NCBI GenBank assembly: GCA_039029315.1
Contig: JBCCGK010000017.1
Span: forward strand, 62,001 to 126,000
Direction of reading: 5' to 3'
DNA from: JBCCCJ01 sp039029315
GTDB taxonomy: Bacteria > Bacteroidota > Bacteroidia > J057
Length of the DNA: 64,000 nt
The translations under genes and the position numbers were made by a program. The notes below the pieces were generated by a model. The model was not told the DNA's origin. It worked only from the letters and a program-made list of their open reading frames with translations, and did not search any database. Shown piece by piece: positions 1 to 7,152 of the stretch (position 1 is the first letter of the stretch; each line of letters opens with the position of its first letter).

Positions 1-2
1 CT

Positions 3-185
3 ACAGAAGTCAGCCGTCTTAATAATAGAAAACGCGAAATCCTTCTTGCTCAGACGCGTTCCTGGCTCTTTATTCTTGTAATCCTTTTGTTTTTCTTTTC
101 TATGCTCATCCTCACATTGCCTGTATCTGTTCAGATTGGTAGGTTGCGGATGAGACTTCTTTGTAGTCAGACCATAGCTAGCTGA
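3..185 (+). CDS. 3' end of a gene entering from the left (hypothetical, one membrane helix)
   Basis: Reading frame 3 is open from the window edge to TGA at 183-185. It encodes a basic stretch (NNRKREILLAQTRSW), then a strongly hydrophobic segment (LFILVILLFFFSMLILTLP), then a short basic tail. This looks like the C-terminal membrane anchor of a longer protein whose start lies outside the window. It ends one base before the ATG of the next gene, which would fit an operon. No family is recognisable in about 60 residues. It could be a chance open frame, because the two other plus frames close early. Confidence 0.35.
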   Translation, partial: TEVSRLNNRKREILLAQTRSWLFILVILLFFFSMLILTLPVSVQIGRLRMRLLCSQTIAS

Positions 186-186
186 T

Positions 187-531
187 ATGAACAAAGCATC
201 TATTGCTCATCAATGGATCGATGCCTGGAATCGGCACGACCTACAAGCTGTGATGAAGTTGTACAGTGAGGATATTCAGCATGTTTCTCCCAAAATTGCC
301 CGATATCTAGAGGTTGAAGGCAATCGGCTCCAAGGGAAAGATGCGCTTCACTCCTACTTCGAACAAGCACTGTCCAACAATCCAGCCCTGGAATTCGATT
401 TGCATCATATTCTGGAAGGCCAGCAAAGCATGGTGTTGATTTATCGGAGGAATGGCACACAATTATCTGGCGAATATCTGGAGTTGAATCAGCAAGGATT
501 GATCATGTCATCCCGTTCTCATTATCTATAA
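187..531 (+). CDS. NTF2-like (SnoaL/DUF4440-type) small protein
   Basis: This 114-residue protein has the typical beginning of the SnoaL-like branch of the NTF2 fold: a first helix with AHQWIDAWNRHDLQAVMKLY, then EDIQHVSP and a GKDALHSYFEQAL segment, followed by beta strands. Such proteins form cone-shaped pockets that bind or isomerise small hydrophobic molecules, but the fold does not fix the substrate. There is no signal peptide, so it is probably cytoplasmic. It is followed after nine bases by a monooxygenase-fold protein, which suggests a two-gene unit. The ATG at 187 is the only start that keeps the whole first helix. Confidence 0.7.
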   Translation: MNKASIAHQWIDAWNRHDLQAVMKLYSEDIQHVSPKIARYLEVEGNRLQGKDALHSYFEQALSNNPALEFDLHHILEGQQSMVLIYRRNGTQLSGEYLELNQQGLIMSSRSHYL

Positions 532-540
532 GCCGTTGTC

Positions 541-843
541 ATGATATATATTACACAGCTCATATTTGTCAAAGCTGGAAAAGAAGAGGCATTTCTTGAA
601 TTTGAATCTCATGCACTTCCTTTGATGGCAGAGCATGGCGGCACTCTGTTGTACCGATTGAGACCGGATGAACATAGCTTTGTTCACGCAACTGGAGAGC
701 TCCCATACGAGATTCACGTGATCGCCTTTGAATCTCAGGAAGCCTTGGACAGATTTCTTCAGGATGACAGAAGGCAAGCATTTTTACCCTTGAAAGAATC
801 TTCCATCTCTTCTACACTATTGGTGAAAGGCCAGCGCATGTAG
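541..843 (+). CDS. Dimeric alpha/beta-barrel protein (DUF1330 / antibiotic biosynthesis monooxygenase-like)
   Basis: This 100-residue protein opens with a beta strand (MIYITQLIFVKAGKEEAFLEFE), an early helix (HALPLMAEHGGTLLYRL), a central strand with a histidine (EIHVIAFES) and the helix EALDRFLQDDRRQAF. That is the ferredoxin-like layout of the DUF1330 and ABM families. Members are usually dimers that bind small aromatic or haem-like ligands or have no known ligand. It is probably co-transcribed with the NTF2-like gene nine bases upstream. A third protein of this general fold lies at 6754-7062. The specific role is unknown. Confidence 0.6.
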   Translation: MIYITQLIFVKAGKEEAFLEFESHALPLMAEHGGTLLYRLRPDEHSFVHATGELPYEIHVIAFESQEALDRFLQDDRRQAFLPLKESSISSTLLVKGQRM

Positions 844-864
844 GTCTTTCCAGGATTTGGCAAT

Positions 865-898
865 CAAAAACCCCTGGCTAGACAAAGCAGCCAGGGGT
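865..898 (-). terminator. Rho-independent terminator between convergent genes
   Basis: A perfect 10-bp stem (ACCCCTGGCT at 870-879 with AGCCAGGGGT at 889-898) has a nine-base loop. Read on the minus strand the hairpin is followed directly by a T-run, which suits the end of the gene at 970-1299. It may also stop transcription from the plus strand, though no T-run follows in that direction. Confidence 0.75.
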
Positions 899-969
899 CA
901 GGAAATAAGAGGGAACATAGCGGACATAGTCAAAGCGCAATATGAGGTCCCTCAAGGCAAAAATGACAA

Positions 970-1299
970 TTATCTCCTTCGATTCTGACGATCATGCTTT
1001 TGGTGATAGATATTGCGACTGGCGGCCTTTTGGTGTGCCTTGATCGCTCTCCGCTCTCTTCGTGTGACTTTACCATCTGCTTTTGCGGCTTTCTTATGCT
1101 GTTGCACTTTTTTCTGTTGTTTCTCTAACTGAATGACTTCTGCTTTGGTCAGTTGGCCAGATCTAACTCCCTGGTGGATACGTTTTTGTTGGTTGATTTG
1201 CTCTTTGGCGATCTTGGATGTGGATTGAGCAGCAGCAGTTCCGACGAAAGCGATGGAAAAGAGAGCAAAAATGGTGGTGATGATCAAGTTGATTTTCAT
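970..1299 (-). CDS. Small secreted basic protein, conserved hypothetical
   Basis: This 109-residue protein has a clear signal peptide (residues 1-24, hydrophobic core LIITTIFALFSIAFVG, cleavage after AAAQ or nearby). The mature part is very basic and helical, rich in K, Q and R. It contains the pieces GVRSGQLTKAE, KADGKVTRRERRAI and SRNIYHQKHD. I recognise this as a widespread family of small periplasmic proteins in Gram-negative bacteria, in which an acidic ADGxVTxxER turn sits between helices, but no function is established. It stands alone, with a terminator just after it. The ATG at 1299 is the start that yields the signal peptide. Confidence 0.7.
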   Translation of the reverse strand: MKINLIITTIFALFSIAFVGTAAAQSTSKIAKEQINQQKRIHQGVRSGQLTKAEVIQLEKQQKKVQQHKKAAKADGKVTRRERRAIKAHQKAASRNIYHQKHDRQNRRR

Positions 1300-1627
1300 T
1301 GCAACATTCGTTTGTTCGTTGTACGTAAGTGAAAAGACACTTATTGGACTTATTGGAAGGAAAGATGTTTAATCTGTTGTCAGAAAAAACAGCTAAGACT
1401 GATCAAGCGTGCAGTATTCTGGCTTGAAGTGTGTAAATGATAGAAAAATGTGTGAGAGACATTTTTCCTTGAAGACAAGACCATTTTCTGTGAGCCAGAA
1501 ACCGATAGCTTCCCTACAATTCTCCCCCAAAATCATCACAAATCTCTTGTTATCAATCCTCAGCTGGAACTCTTGTTGCTTTTTCGCCGGGAAAGCCAGA
1601 AATTTGCACCCTGGAAAAGTATCCAAT
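1300..1627. other. Intergenic region between divergent genes; weak def promoter
   Basis: This 328-bp gap separates two divergent genes. The open frame running through it into the deformylase gene codes for nothing deformylase-like before 1628. A possible promoter for def is TTG at 1576-1578, 20 bases, then GAAATTTG at 1599-1606, which differs from TAnnTTTG at the first base. I see no other structured signal. Confidence 0.4.
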
Positions 1628-2191
1628 ATGATATTAAAGATTGTCAGTTACGGACACCCTAGTTTGAGAAGGGAAAACAAAGAGATTGGTCCCGACTATC
1701 CTGGTCTTCAGGAATTGATTGCCAATATGTATGAGACCATGTACGAGGCACAAGGTATCGGATTGGCGGCCCCACAGATCAATGTCCCTATTCGAATGTT
1801 TGTGGTAGATGGTTCTCCGGCTGAGGGGGCCTATGAGGAAGAAGTGATGGAAGGATTCAAAAAAGTATTCATCAATCCTCAGATCATAGAAGAAACGGGC
1901 GATAGCTGGACCTTTGAAGAAGGTTGCCTGAGTATTCCTGACATTCGGGAAAATGTCAACAGGCAGGGTGTGGTAACCATCACATATCTGGATGAGAATT
2001 TTCAGGAGCAAACCGAAACCTTTGATGGCATGAGAGCAAGAATCGTTCAACATGAATATGACCATCTCGAAGGTGTCTTGTTTACAGATTATATTTCCCC
2101 GCTGCGCAAGAGAATTCTCAAGCGGCGGCTCAACAAAATCAGTTATGGAGATGTCGAAGTCCCCTATGAGATGCGATTCCTCGAGAAATAA
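1628..2191 (+). CDS. def: Peptide deformylase
   Basis: The 187-residue enzyme removes the N-formyl group from nascent proteins in the cytoplasm. All three family motifs are present in order: GIGLAAPQI (motif 1, GxGxAAxQ), EEGCLSIP (motif 2, with the metal-binding Cys) and QHEYDHLEG (motif 3, the HExDH metal and catalytic site). Length is normal for the family. The open frame continues upstream to 1409, but those residues have no match to deformylase. The ATG at 1628 (MILKIVSYGHPSLR) is the usual N-terminus and is preferred. An insertion of about ten residues between motifs 1 and 2 (SPAEGAYEEEVM) is common in Bacteroidota. Confidence 0.95.
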   Translation: MILKIVSYGHPSLRRENKEIGPDYPGLQELIANMYETMYEAQGIGLAAPQINVPIRMFVVDGSPAEGAYEEEVMEGFKKVFINPQIIEETGDSWTFEEGCLSIPDIRENVNRQGVVTITYLDENFQEQTETFDGMRARIVQHEYDHLEGVLFTDYISPLRKRILKRRLNKISYGDVEVPYEMRFLEK

Positions 2192-2296
2192 TTCCAGCCA
2201 TTTGGTCAGAAATACATCTCTCATCCAAAACAAAATGCTTATACATATAGCAGAAAGAAGTTGACCAAAGACGAATTGACAATACCCACACTCAAA

Positions 2297-2364
2297 TGTT
2301 GATAACTTTACAATTTTTCACATACCTTGTTGAAAAATTGTAAAACACAAGTAAATTATCCACA
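2297..2364. promoter_or_regulatory. Cluster of DnaA-box-like sites with an AT-rich hairpin
   Basis: TGTTGATAA at 2297-2305 (reverse of TTATCAACA), TTTTTCACA at 2314-2322 and a perfect TTATCCACA at 2356-2364 lie within 68 bases of AT-rich DNA. A further near match, TGTGGATAT, is at 2777-2785. A perfect 14-bp stem (2307-2320 with 2331-2344, ten-base loop) overlaps the cluster. This could be a DnaA-controlled promoter or part of an origin. The strand layout of neighbouring genes does not look like an origin, so the role is open. Confidence 0.4.
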
Positions 2365-2368
2365 ATTT

Positions 2369-2400
2369 CTTGGATTTATCGCGAAAAAAGCTTAAATTTG
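2369..2400 (+). promoter_or_regulatory. Probable Bacteroidota-type promoter
   Basis: TTG at 2369-2371, 21 bases, then TAAATTTG at 2393-2400 matches the TAnnTTTG minus-7 element. The predicted transcript starts near 2407, about 40 bases before the ATG at 2448. The minus-33 side is next to the TTATCCACA box at 2356-2364, so DnaA binding there could affect this promoter. Confidence 0.45.
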
Positions 2401-2447
2401 CATGCAATTTTGGTTTAGTATGTCTTCAATTTAATGCTTTTATCTTT

Positions 2448-2690
2448 ATGACCGCACAAGAGTTGCACGCGAAAATCCAAGCCACCAAGAGCTTTCTGAA
2501 TCGAGAAATTGTTAGGAACAAAACCAATTCCGGGTTCAATTTATTGACCTTCCGTGAGATCGGTGTTCGAATGGATATGATCCATGAAGCCGAGCGCGTA
2601 GGAGTACGGAATTTGGGAGAGCGTCAGAACAGAAAGTTGACAAAAATGATCAGCGATCTGGAGCAGCGCACCAAAAACTCGATGAACTAA
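2448..2690 (+). CDS. Hypothetical 80-residue protein
   Basis: The protein starts at the ATG at 2448 (MTAQELHAKIQATKSFLNRE) and is charged and mostly helical. It has no signal peptide, membrane helix or metal motif. I do not recognise it. An upstream in-frame start at 2370 would add a poorly coding N-terminus overlapping the promoter and is rejected. The gene has its own promoter, with DnaA-box-like sites beside it, and a strong terminator 30 bases after the stop. It is therefore a single-gene unit, probably a small cytoplasmic or DNA-associated protein, though the latter is only a guess from size and charge. Confidence 0.6.
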   Translation: MTAQELHAKIQATKSFLNREIVRNKTNSGFNLLTFREIGVRMDMIHEAERVGVRNLGERQNRKLTKMISDLEQRTKNSMN

Positions 2691-2719
2691 GTAAGGTCTT
2701 AGTGTCTTGAAAAGATTAC

Positions 2720-2748
2720 AAGGGAACTGGAAACAGTTCCCTTTTTTT
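2720..2748 (+). terminator. Rho-independent terminator
   Basis: The 10-bp stem AAGGGAACTG (2720-2729) with CAGTTCCCTT (2734-2743) has a GAAA tetraloop and is followed by a T-run to 2748. It ends the transcript of the 80-residue protein gene. Confidence 0.9.
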
Positions 2749-2782
2749 GTGTTTTTGGCTGGGACAATCGCAGAATTGTGGA

Positions 2783-2790
2783 TATATTTG
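2783..2790 (+). promoter_or_regulatory. Possible minus-7 element of the nuoAB promoter
   Basis: TATATTTG matches TAnnTTTG and lies 40 bases before the nuoA ATG. The nearest TTTG upstream (2754-2757) is 25 bases away, longer than the usual 19-21, so the call is weak. Confidence 0.3.
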
Positions 2791-2829
2791 GCCCGAAAAC
2801 AAAATTGATCGAAAGCCACTTTTTTGATT

Positions 2830-3213
2830 ATGCTCCTATACACTGGCATAAGTTCCTATATCCCTATTCTCATCCTGCTTCTCATAGCGGTGGGTCTTAG
2901 TGCATTGTTGACCAACTTGTCCTGGTTATTGGGACCTTCTCGCCCCAATGAAAAGAAGGAAGGTGTCTATGAAAGTGGGATGGACCCCGTAGGAACAGCA
3001 CATGAGCGATTTTCAGTAAAGTTCTATCTGGTTGCCATGTTGTTCATCCTGTTTGACATTGAGGTGGTCTTTATGTATCCCTGGGCCGTACAGTACAAGC
3101 AATTGCTCTCTACTTATGGATTGTTTCCTTTCTTAGAGATGTTGGTCTTCGTGCTGATTTTGTTTGTCGGCTATATTTATGTCTACAAAAAGGGAGGCCT
3201 TCAGTGGAAATAA
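2830..3213 (+). CDS. nuoA: NADH-quinone oxidoreductase subunit A
   Basis: This 127-residue membrane subunit of respiratory complex I has the family's three helices (about 8-32, 60-80 and 90-112). The conserved loop YESGMDPVGTAHERFSVKFY and the segment LFDIEVVFMYPWAV carry the acidic residues at the quinone-channel hinge. The start is the ATG at 2830; an in-frame TTG two codons earlier is less likely. The gene lies 64 bases upstream of nuoB and is surely co-transcribed with it. The rest of the complex I operon does not follow. Confidence 0.93.
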   Translation: MLLYTGISSYIPILILLLIAVGLSALLTNLSWLLGPSRPNEKKEGVYESGMDPVGTAHERFSVKFYLVAMLFILFDIEVVFMYPWAVQYKQLLSTYGLFPFLEMLVFVLILFVGYIYVYKKGGLQWK

Positions 3214-3277
3214 ACCAAACAAGGCCAACAGTAGTTGATTATTTTAACCCTGAAATTCGAAGCAAAACAAAATAAAT

Positions 3278-3772
3278 ATGGGTCTAGAGAAAGCACTCGC
3301 CAAAGCCTTACCTGAGAATGGATACCTTCTCACTTCCCTGGACTTTGTTACCAACTGGGCAAGACGAAATGCCATGTGGCCAATGCCCATGGGCCTTGCT
3401 TGCTGTGCCATTGAGATGATGGCATTTGCTGGTCCCAAATATGATGTTTCTCGCTTCGGAAGTGAAGTATTTCGTTTCTCTCCCAGACAAGCAGATCTCA
3501 TGATCGTTGCAGGATGGTGTTCCTTCAAGATGTCTCATGCCATTAAGAGAATCTGGGACCAAATGCCTGATCCAAAGTGGTGTGTCGCTATGGGGGCTTG
3601 TGCCTCTACAGGCGGGATGCACCGGGTGTACGGAGTTGTGCAAGGAGTAGACAATTTTCTTCCAGTAGATGTCTATATTCCGGGATGCCCTCCCCGACCC
3701 GAGGTCGTCATTCATGCACTTCAGACAATTCAGGAAAAAGTCAGAAAAGAGCATTCACTCTTGCAAGACTAA
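3278..3772 (+). CDS. nuoB: NADH-quinone oxidoreductase subunit B
   Basis: This 164-residue peripheral subunit carries cluster N2, the last iron-sulfur centre before quinone. The four ligands are visible: the tandem Cys42-Cys43 (GLACCAIEMM), Cys108 (MGACAS) and Cys137 (PGCPPRPE). The segment IVAGWCSFKMSHAIKRIWDQ is the Bacteroidota variant of the usual VAGTxTxKM sequence. Only nuoA and nuoB are present; the next gene is on the other strand, so nuoC onward must lie elsewhere or be absent. Confidence 0.95.
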   Translation: MGLEKALAKALPENGYLLTSLDFVTNWARRNAMWPMPMGLACCAIEMMAFAGPKYDVSRFGSEVFRFSPRQADLMIVAGWCSFKMSHAIKRIWDQMPDPKWCVAMGACASTGGMHRVYGVVQGVDNFLPVDVYIPGCPPRPEVVIHALQTIQEKVRKEHSLLQD

Positions 3773-3798
3773 TTCTCCTCTCTTTTACGCCTTCACTT

Positions 3799-4539
3799 TT
3801 AGGCCTTCAATCTTTTGAGCACAACTACGGTTCCTGCAACTGTAGCGAACGCTGGTGCCAAAAACCATCCGGCCACCGGAATCAGAAAGATCAACAAAAA
3901 GATGGAGCCATTTCCCATGGCTGTCCACCGATGCGTGCGAACAAAATTCACACTATCACGAATCCCATAATGTTTGCGCTCAAGGGTGTAATCCATGCTG
4001 CCAAATCCGGCATAGTAGGACTGCACCATGAAGGTCAAAACAAGCGCAGCTATGCTGCCAATCACGGGAATCAGATTGGCAAACAATAAAATTACTGTCA
4101 AGAACAGCTCCCAAAAAACGTTTCGAAGCGCAATTCGCAATCCTCGAATCAGATCGCTGATGAAATTAGAGGTACTCGGTTCTTTTTTTCCAGTAACAAT
4201 CGCTTCTACCTTTTCGGATAAGGACCCCATGAATGGTGAGACAATCACCATGACGATATATTTGGCAAGAAAAAAGATGCTCACCATGAGCAACAATAGC
4301 GCCAATATGCTGGCAATGGCCTCTATGGCCCCTACGCCCCATTCAAATGGCCACAGATCGATGAGCCATTGTTCGACAGAGCTGTTGGTGAACCAGGTCC
4401 ATAATCCCCCTACCAGCCCAAACATTACTCCCAGGCTGATCAGGCCTGGGACAATCATATATTTGATCAGTCCATGCTTGGTGATCATCCCCAAAGCACG
4501 ACCGTAGGCATCAATGGTTTCAGATAAGGCTTTGAACAT
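3799..4539 (-). CDS. EI24 domain (CysZ-like) membrane protein
   Basis: This 246-residue polytopic protein has about four to five hydrophobic segments (near 25-48, 72-100, 140-180 and 200-240). Features of the EI24/CysZ family are the long hydrophobic hairpins and the stretch FMVQSYYAGFGSMDYTLERK, followed by a charged loop before the last helices (RTHRWTAMGNGSIFLLIFLIPVAGW). CysZ proteins in proteobacteria import sulfate, but many EI24 proteins in Bacteroidota have no tested function and no cys genes lie nearby. It converges with nuoB with a 26-bp gap. The family call is firm, the substrate unknown. Confidence 0.75.
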   Translation of the reverse strand: MFKALSETIDAYGRALGMITKHGLIKYMIVPGLISLGVMFGLVGGLWTWFTNSSVEQWLIDLWPFEWGVGAIEAIASILALLLLMVSIFFLAKYIVMVIVSPFMGSLSEKVEAIVTGKKEPSTSNFISDLIRGLRIALRNVFWELFLTVILLFANLIPVIGSIAALVLTFMVQSYYAGFGSMDYTLERKHYGIRDSVNFVRTHRWTAMGNGSIFLLIFLIPVAGWFLAPAFATVAGTVVVLKRLKA

Positions 4540-4578
4540 TATTCCAGATTATTCAGTAAGCTTGCTTGGTGCAAAGGT

Positions 4579-6324
4579 TCAGGAATCAATCCTGAATCGA
4601 ATATACTCTTCAAATTGATCTGTAACAATATGCAGGTAATATTGTCCCGAAGACAGATCTCTGGTTTTGATTTTGATGAGTTGATCTTTTTGACGAATAA
4701 GCTCCGAAGCTATCTTCACTTTTTGTCTGTTTTGGTGAATAGAAAATCGCTTTATGTTCGCTGGTGTCGTTTTGACACTGATTTTCAGAAGTTTCGCATT
4801 TTGCTTCAATTGAGTCCTTGGATTCAATGTATAAGGGACTCTTGGTCCATTGAGAAGGTTGGAATTTGATGCCGTAGGTGGACTCGATGGACGTCCCCGC
4901 AAGGGTTTTTCTCGCATCTGAATCTCTACTTGCGACAGATCGGCCACATAGCGCAGCAAGGAATCGGCCAGAACTCCATTGGGAATTCCATACCCATACT
5001 CCGGATCAGGGAAGTTGTACTGATCACTGCTGAGACGTACAGCCTGAATAATGTCCATATTGGAGCGATCTGGGTGAGCTTGCTTCAGACAGGCAAGCAT
5101 GCCCGCTACCAAGGGACTGGCAAAGGAGGTACCATTCGAACTGGAGATTCGGTTGTTGGGACTGGCGACGATTGCTCGGGTGCCCAGGGCTACCACATCC
5201 GGTTTGATCCGTCCGTCTGCTGTAGGACCAACTGAGGAGAAGGAAGATTTTTTTTGAAATCTGTCCACAGCTCCGATGCACAATACGCTATCCGCATCAC
5301 AGGGAACAGAGATATGCTTCCACCTCTTCAGACCTTCATTGCCAGCTGCCACAGTGATCAACATTCCTTTTGAAGCTGCCATGTCTACAGCTTTGGTGAT
5401 AATGGCCGTATTCCCATCGAGATCCTCATAGCTATAACTTTCTTCTTTGCTGTCAAATGTTGTATACCCCAAAGAAGCATGAATGATATCAACTCCGATG
5501 GAATCTGCCCATTCGATCGCTTCCACAAAATTGTATTCTTCTTGTCGCGTCTCCGAACTACTATTCTCAGTCCTTGCCAGGACAAAGGAGGCATGTGGGG
5601 CTGATCCTGTCATTTTTCGGGGGAGATCTGCGGCAATGGTGGACAATACCTGCGTCCCATGTGAGTGCGCATGGTATATCCAGGAGGTATCATCGACAAA
5701 ATCGTAGGTAGCCAGAATTCTGCCTTGCTTCCGCAAGGAATCGAATACAGCAATGGTGTCGGCACCTAAAAATCCAGCATCAAACACTGCCATCCGTACT
5801 CCTTGACCAGTAAACCCTTGTGCGTGAAGACCATTGGCATTCATCATATCTATTTGTAAATGCGCTCTTCCATAATTGAACGGGGATTCCGTATCGTCAG
5901 ACAGCGGGAACGCTTCCATGCCTTCTTCATCTGTGAATGAAGATTCTCCATGACTGGCTGTAACCAATTGAGCTACCGGACGCAATCCTTCTACATATTC
6001 CAGGGACAACAACTGTTCTGCATCAATGCCCTCTGCTTCAATCACAGCAGCATTCAGCCATCTAGAAGTTGAAACGACGGACCAACCTTGCTCTTTCAAT
6101 CCTTCTACATAAGGATTCCATACCGGCAAATCGGCCTCAGAAATGGAAATTCCTTTTGCCTTGCGAATCCTCATTGCTTCCTGACTCACTACCTGTCTTT
6201 GTTCCAACCGAGTTTGAATATTTTCTCCTTTATCTGAAAAAAATACCCAGACGTGAGGCAACGATTGGGCAGAGAGCGAGAATGACAAGCAGCTAAGAAG
6301 GATAATGGTGAGTATATTTTTCAT
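4579..6324 (-). CDS. Secreted subtilisin-like (S8) serine protease with T9SS sorting domain
   Basis: This 581-residue precursor has a signal peptide (1-19, ends SLSAQ), a propeptide-like region to about 170, and the S8 catalytic domain. The triad is Asp182 (MAVFDAG), His222 (SHGTQV) and Ser400 (NGTSFASP), with the oxyanion Asn329 (AAGNEG). The last 80 residues end in a short beta-rich module (LSSGQYYLHIVTDQFEEYIRF) like a type A sorting domain of the type IX secretion system. The protease is therefore probably exported across the outer membrane to the surface or medium. The linker before the module is rich in P, S and N. The gene stands alone. Confidence 0.9.
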   Translation of the reverse strand: MKNILTIILLSCLSFSLSAQSLPHVWVFFSDKGENIQTRLEQRQVVSQEAMRIRKAKGISISEADLPVWNPYVEGLKEQGWSVVSTSRWLNAAVIEAEGIDAEQLLSLEYVEGLRPVAQLVTASHGESSFTDEEGMEAFPLSDDTESPFNYGRAHLQIDMMNANGLHAQGFTGQGVRMAVFDAGFLGADTIAVFDSLRKQGRILATYDFVDDTSWIYHAHSHGTQVLSTIAADLPRKMTGSAPHASFVLARTENSSSETRQEEYNFVEAIEWADSIGVDIIHASLGYTTFDSKEESYSYEDLDGNTAIITKAVDMAASKGMLITVAAGNEGLKRWKHISVPCDADSVLCIGAVDRFQKKSSFSSVGPTADGRIKPDVVALGTRAIVASPNNRISSSNGTSFASPLVAGMLACLKQAHPDRSNMDIIQAVRLSSDQYNFPDPEYGYGIPNGVLADSLLRYVADLSQVEIQMREKPLRGRPSSPPTASNSNLLNGPRVPYTLNPRTQLKQNAKLLKISVKTTPANIKRFSIHQNRQKVKIASELIRQKDQLIKIKTRDLSSGQYYLHIVTDQFEEYIRFRIDS

Positions 6325-6753
6325 ATGAATCTTTCAAACTTCGATAAACAAAAGGCTTTCCCCGGACCAAATTAGATCATAAACTCCACAGAAAAAAGCG
6401 GGCTTCCTTTCTACAATGACCCTCGTAAGGCTTATAAGAGAAAAAACATCAAAAATTGCGACTTTTAGGTCTTTTTTCTTTATGGATTGTCTGCCTCCCA
6501 GACTCTTTCCCAAGATCAAAACATTTATTCCAATTATTTAATTCTAGCATAGAGGCATGCAAAAAAATCATCATAATCTCTTGACAGCAAGCAACTTTCC
6601 TTCTTCAACAAATTCTTAGCAGCTCCTCGACCGGCTTCTCCTTTACTACGAAATTGTTCCGAATGACGTATCTTGGAAACGACAAATTCATATGCTAAGT
6701 TTTGCATTATTTGACAGTCGTTGTCCTTTTTGTAGGATGAAATTATTCACATT
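6325..6753. other. Intergenic region, nothing recognised
   Basis: This 429-bp AT-rich gap separates two divergent genes. The minus-strand open frame inside it (6334-6519) has no coding character. I see no strong hairpin, repeat or good promoter match. Confidence 0.5.
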
Positions 6754-7062
6754 ATGATTACCAGAATCGTTCGGATGGAGTTCCAGCCTCATCAATTACC
6801 GACATTTCGTAACATCTTTGACCAAAGCAAAGCATCTATTCGTGCTTTTCCTGGTTGTCATCATTTGGAACTTCATCAAGATCCTCATGCAGCTCATATT
6901 CTGTACACCTACAGTCTTTGGGAATCGGAAGTAGCTCTGGATCAATATCGCAAGAGTGAACTATTCGGAAAAGTCTGGCCAAAGACCAAAGCACTATTTG
7001 CAGCGAAACCGATCGCCTATTCTTTGCACTTACTTGAGACAGTAGTGGCCTCAAAGGATTGA
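6754..7062 (+). CDS. Antibiotic biosynthesis monooxygenase (ABM) family protein
   Basis: This 102-residue protein has the ABM pattern: first strand MITRIVRMEFQP, helix LPTFRNIFDQSKASIRAFPG, then CHHLELHQDPHAAHILYTYSLW with the family's strand and W, and EVALDQYRKSELFGKVWPKTKALF. The fold is a dimeric ferredoxin-like barrel. Some members are quinol or haem-degrading monooxygenases, others are unassigned. There is no signal peptide and no operon partner, because the next gene is on the other strand and 90 bp away. The family is likely; the reaction is not known. Confidence 0.75.
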   Translation: MITRIVRMEFQPHQLPTFRNIFDQSKASIRAFPGCHHLELHQDPHAAHILYTYSLWESEVALDQYRKSELFGKVWPKTKALFAAKPIAYSLHLLETVVASKD

Positions 7063-7152
7063 TTTTCAGGCACATCCATACCACTCTCTCTTGACCTCCA
7101 AGACGACAAATTCACCTCCAAGAAGGTCATAATTCTCAGTCCCAGTCCTTGC

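Noticed and set aside
1409..1627. Upstream extension of the deformylase open frame
   Set aside because: The 73 extra residues do not resemble any deformylase N-terminus, and the ATG at 1628 gives the standard start.
3577..4089. Plus-strand frame of 170 residues across the end of nuoB and the EI24 gene
   Set aside because: It overlaps two well-supported genes in other frames and has no family features.
4579..6324. Lantibiotic or other maturation protease
   Set aside because: No peptide precursor, exporter or modification gene lies nearby; the sorting domain points to general secretion.
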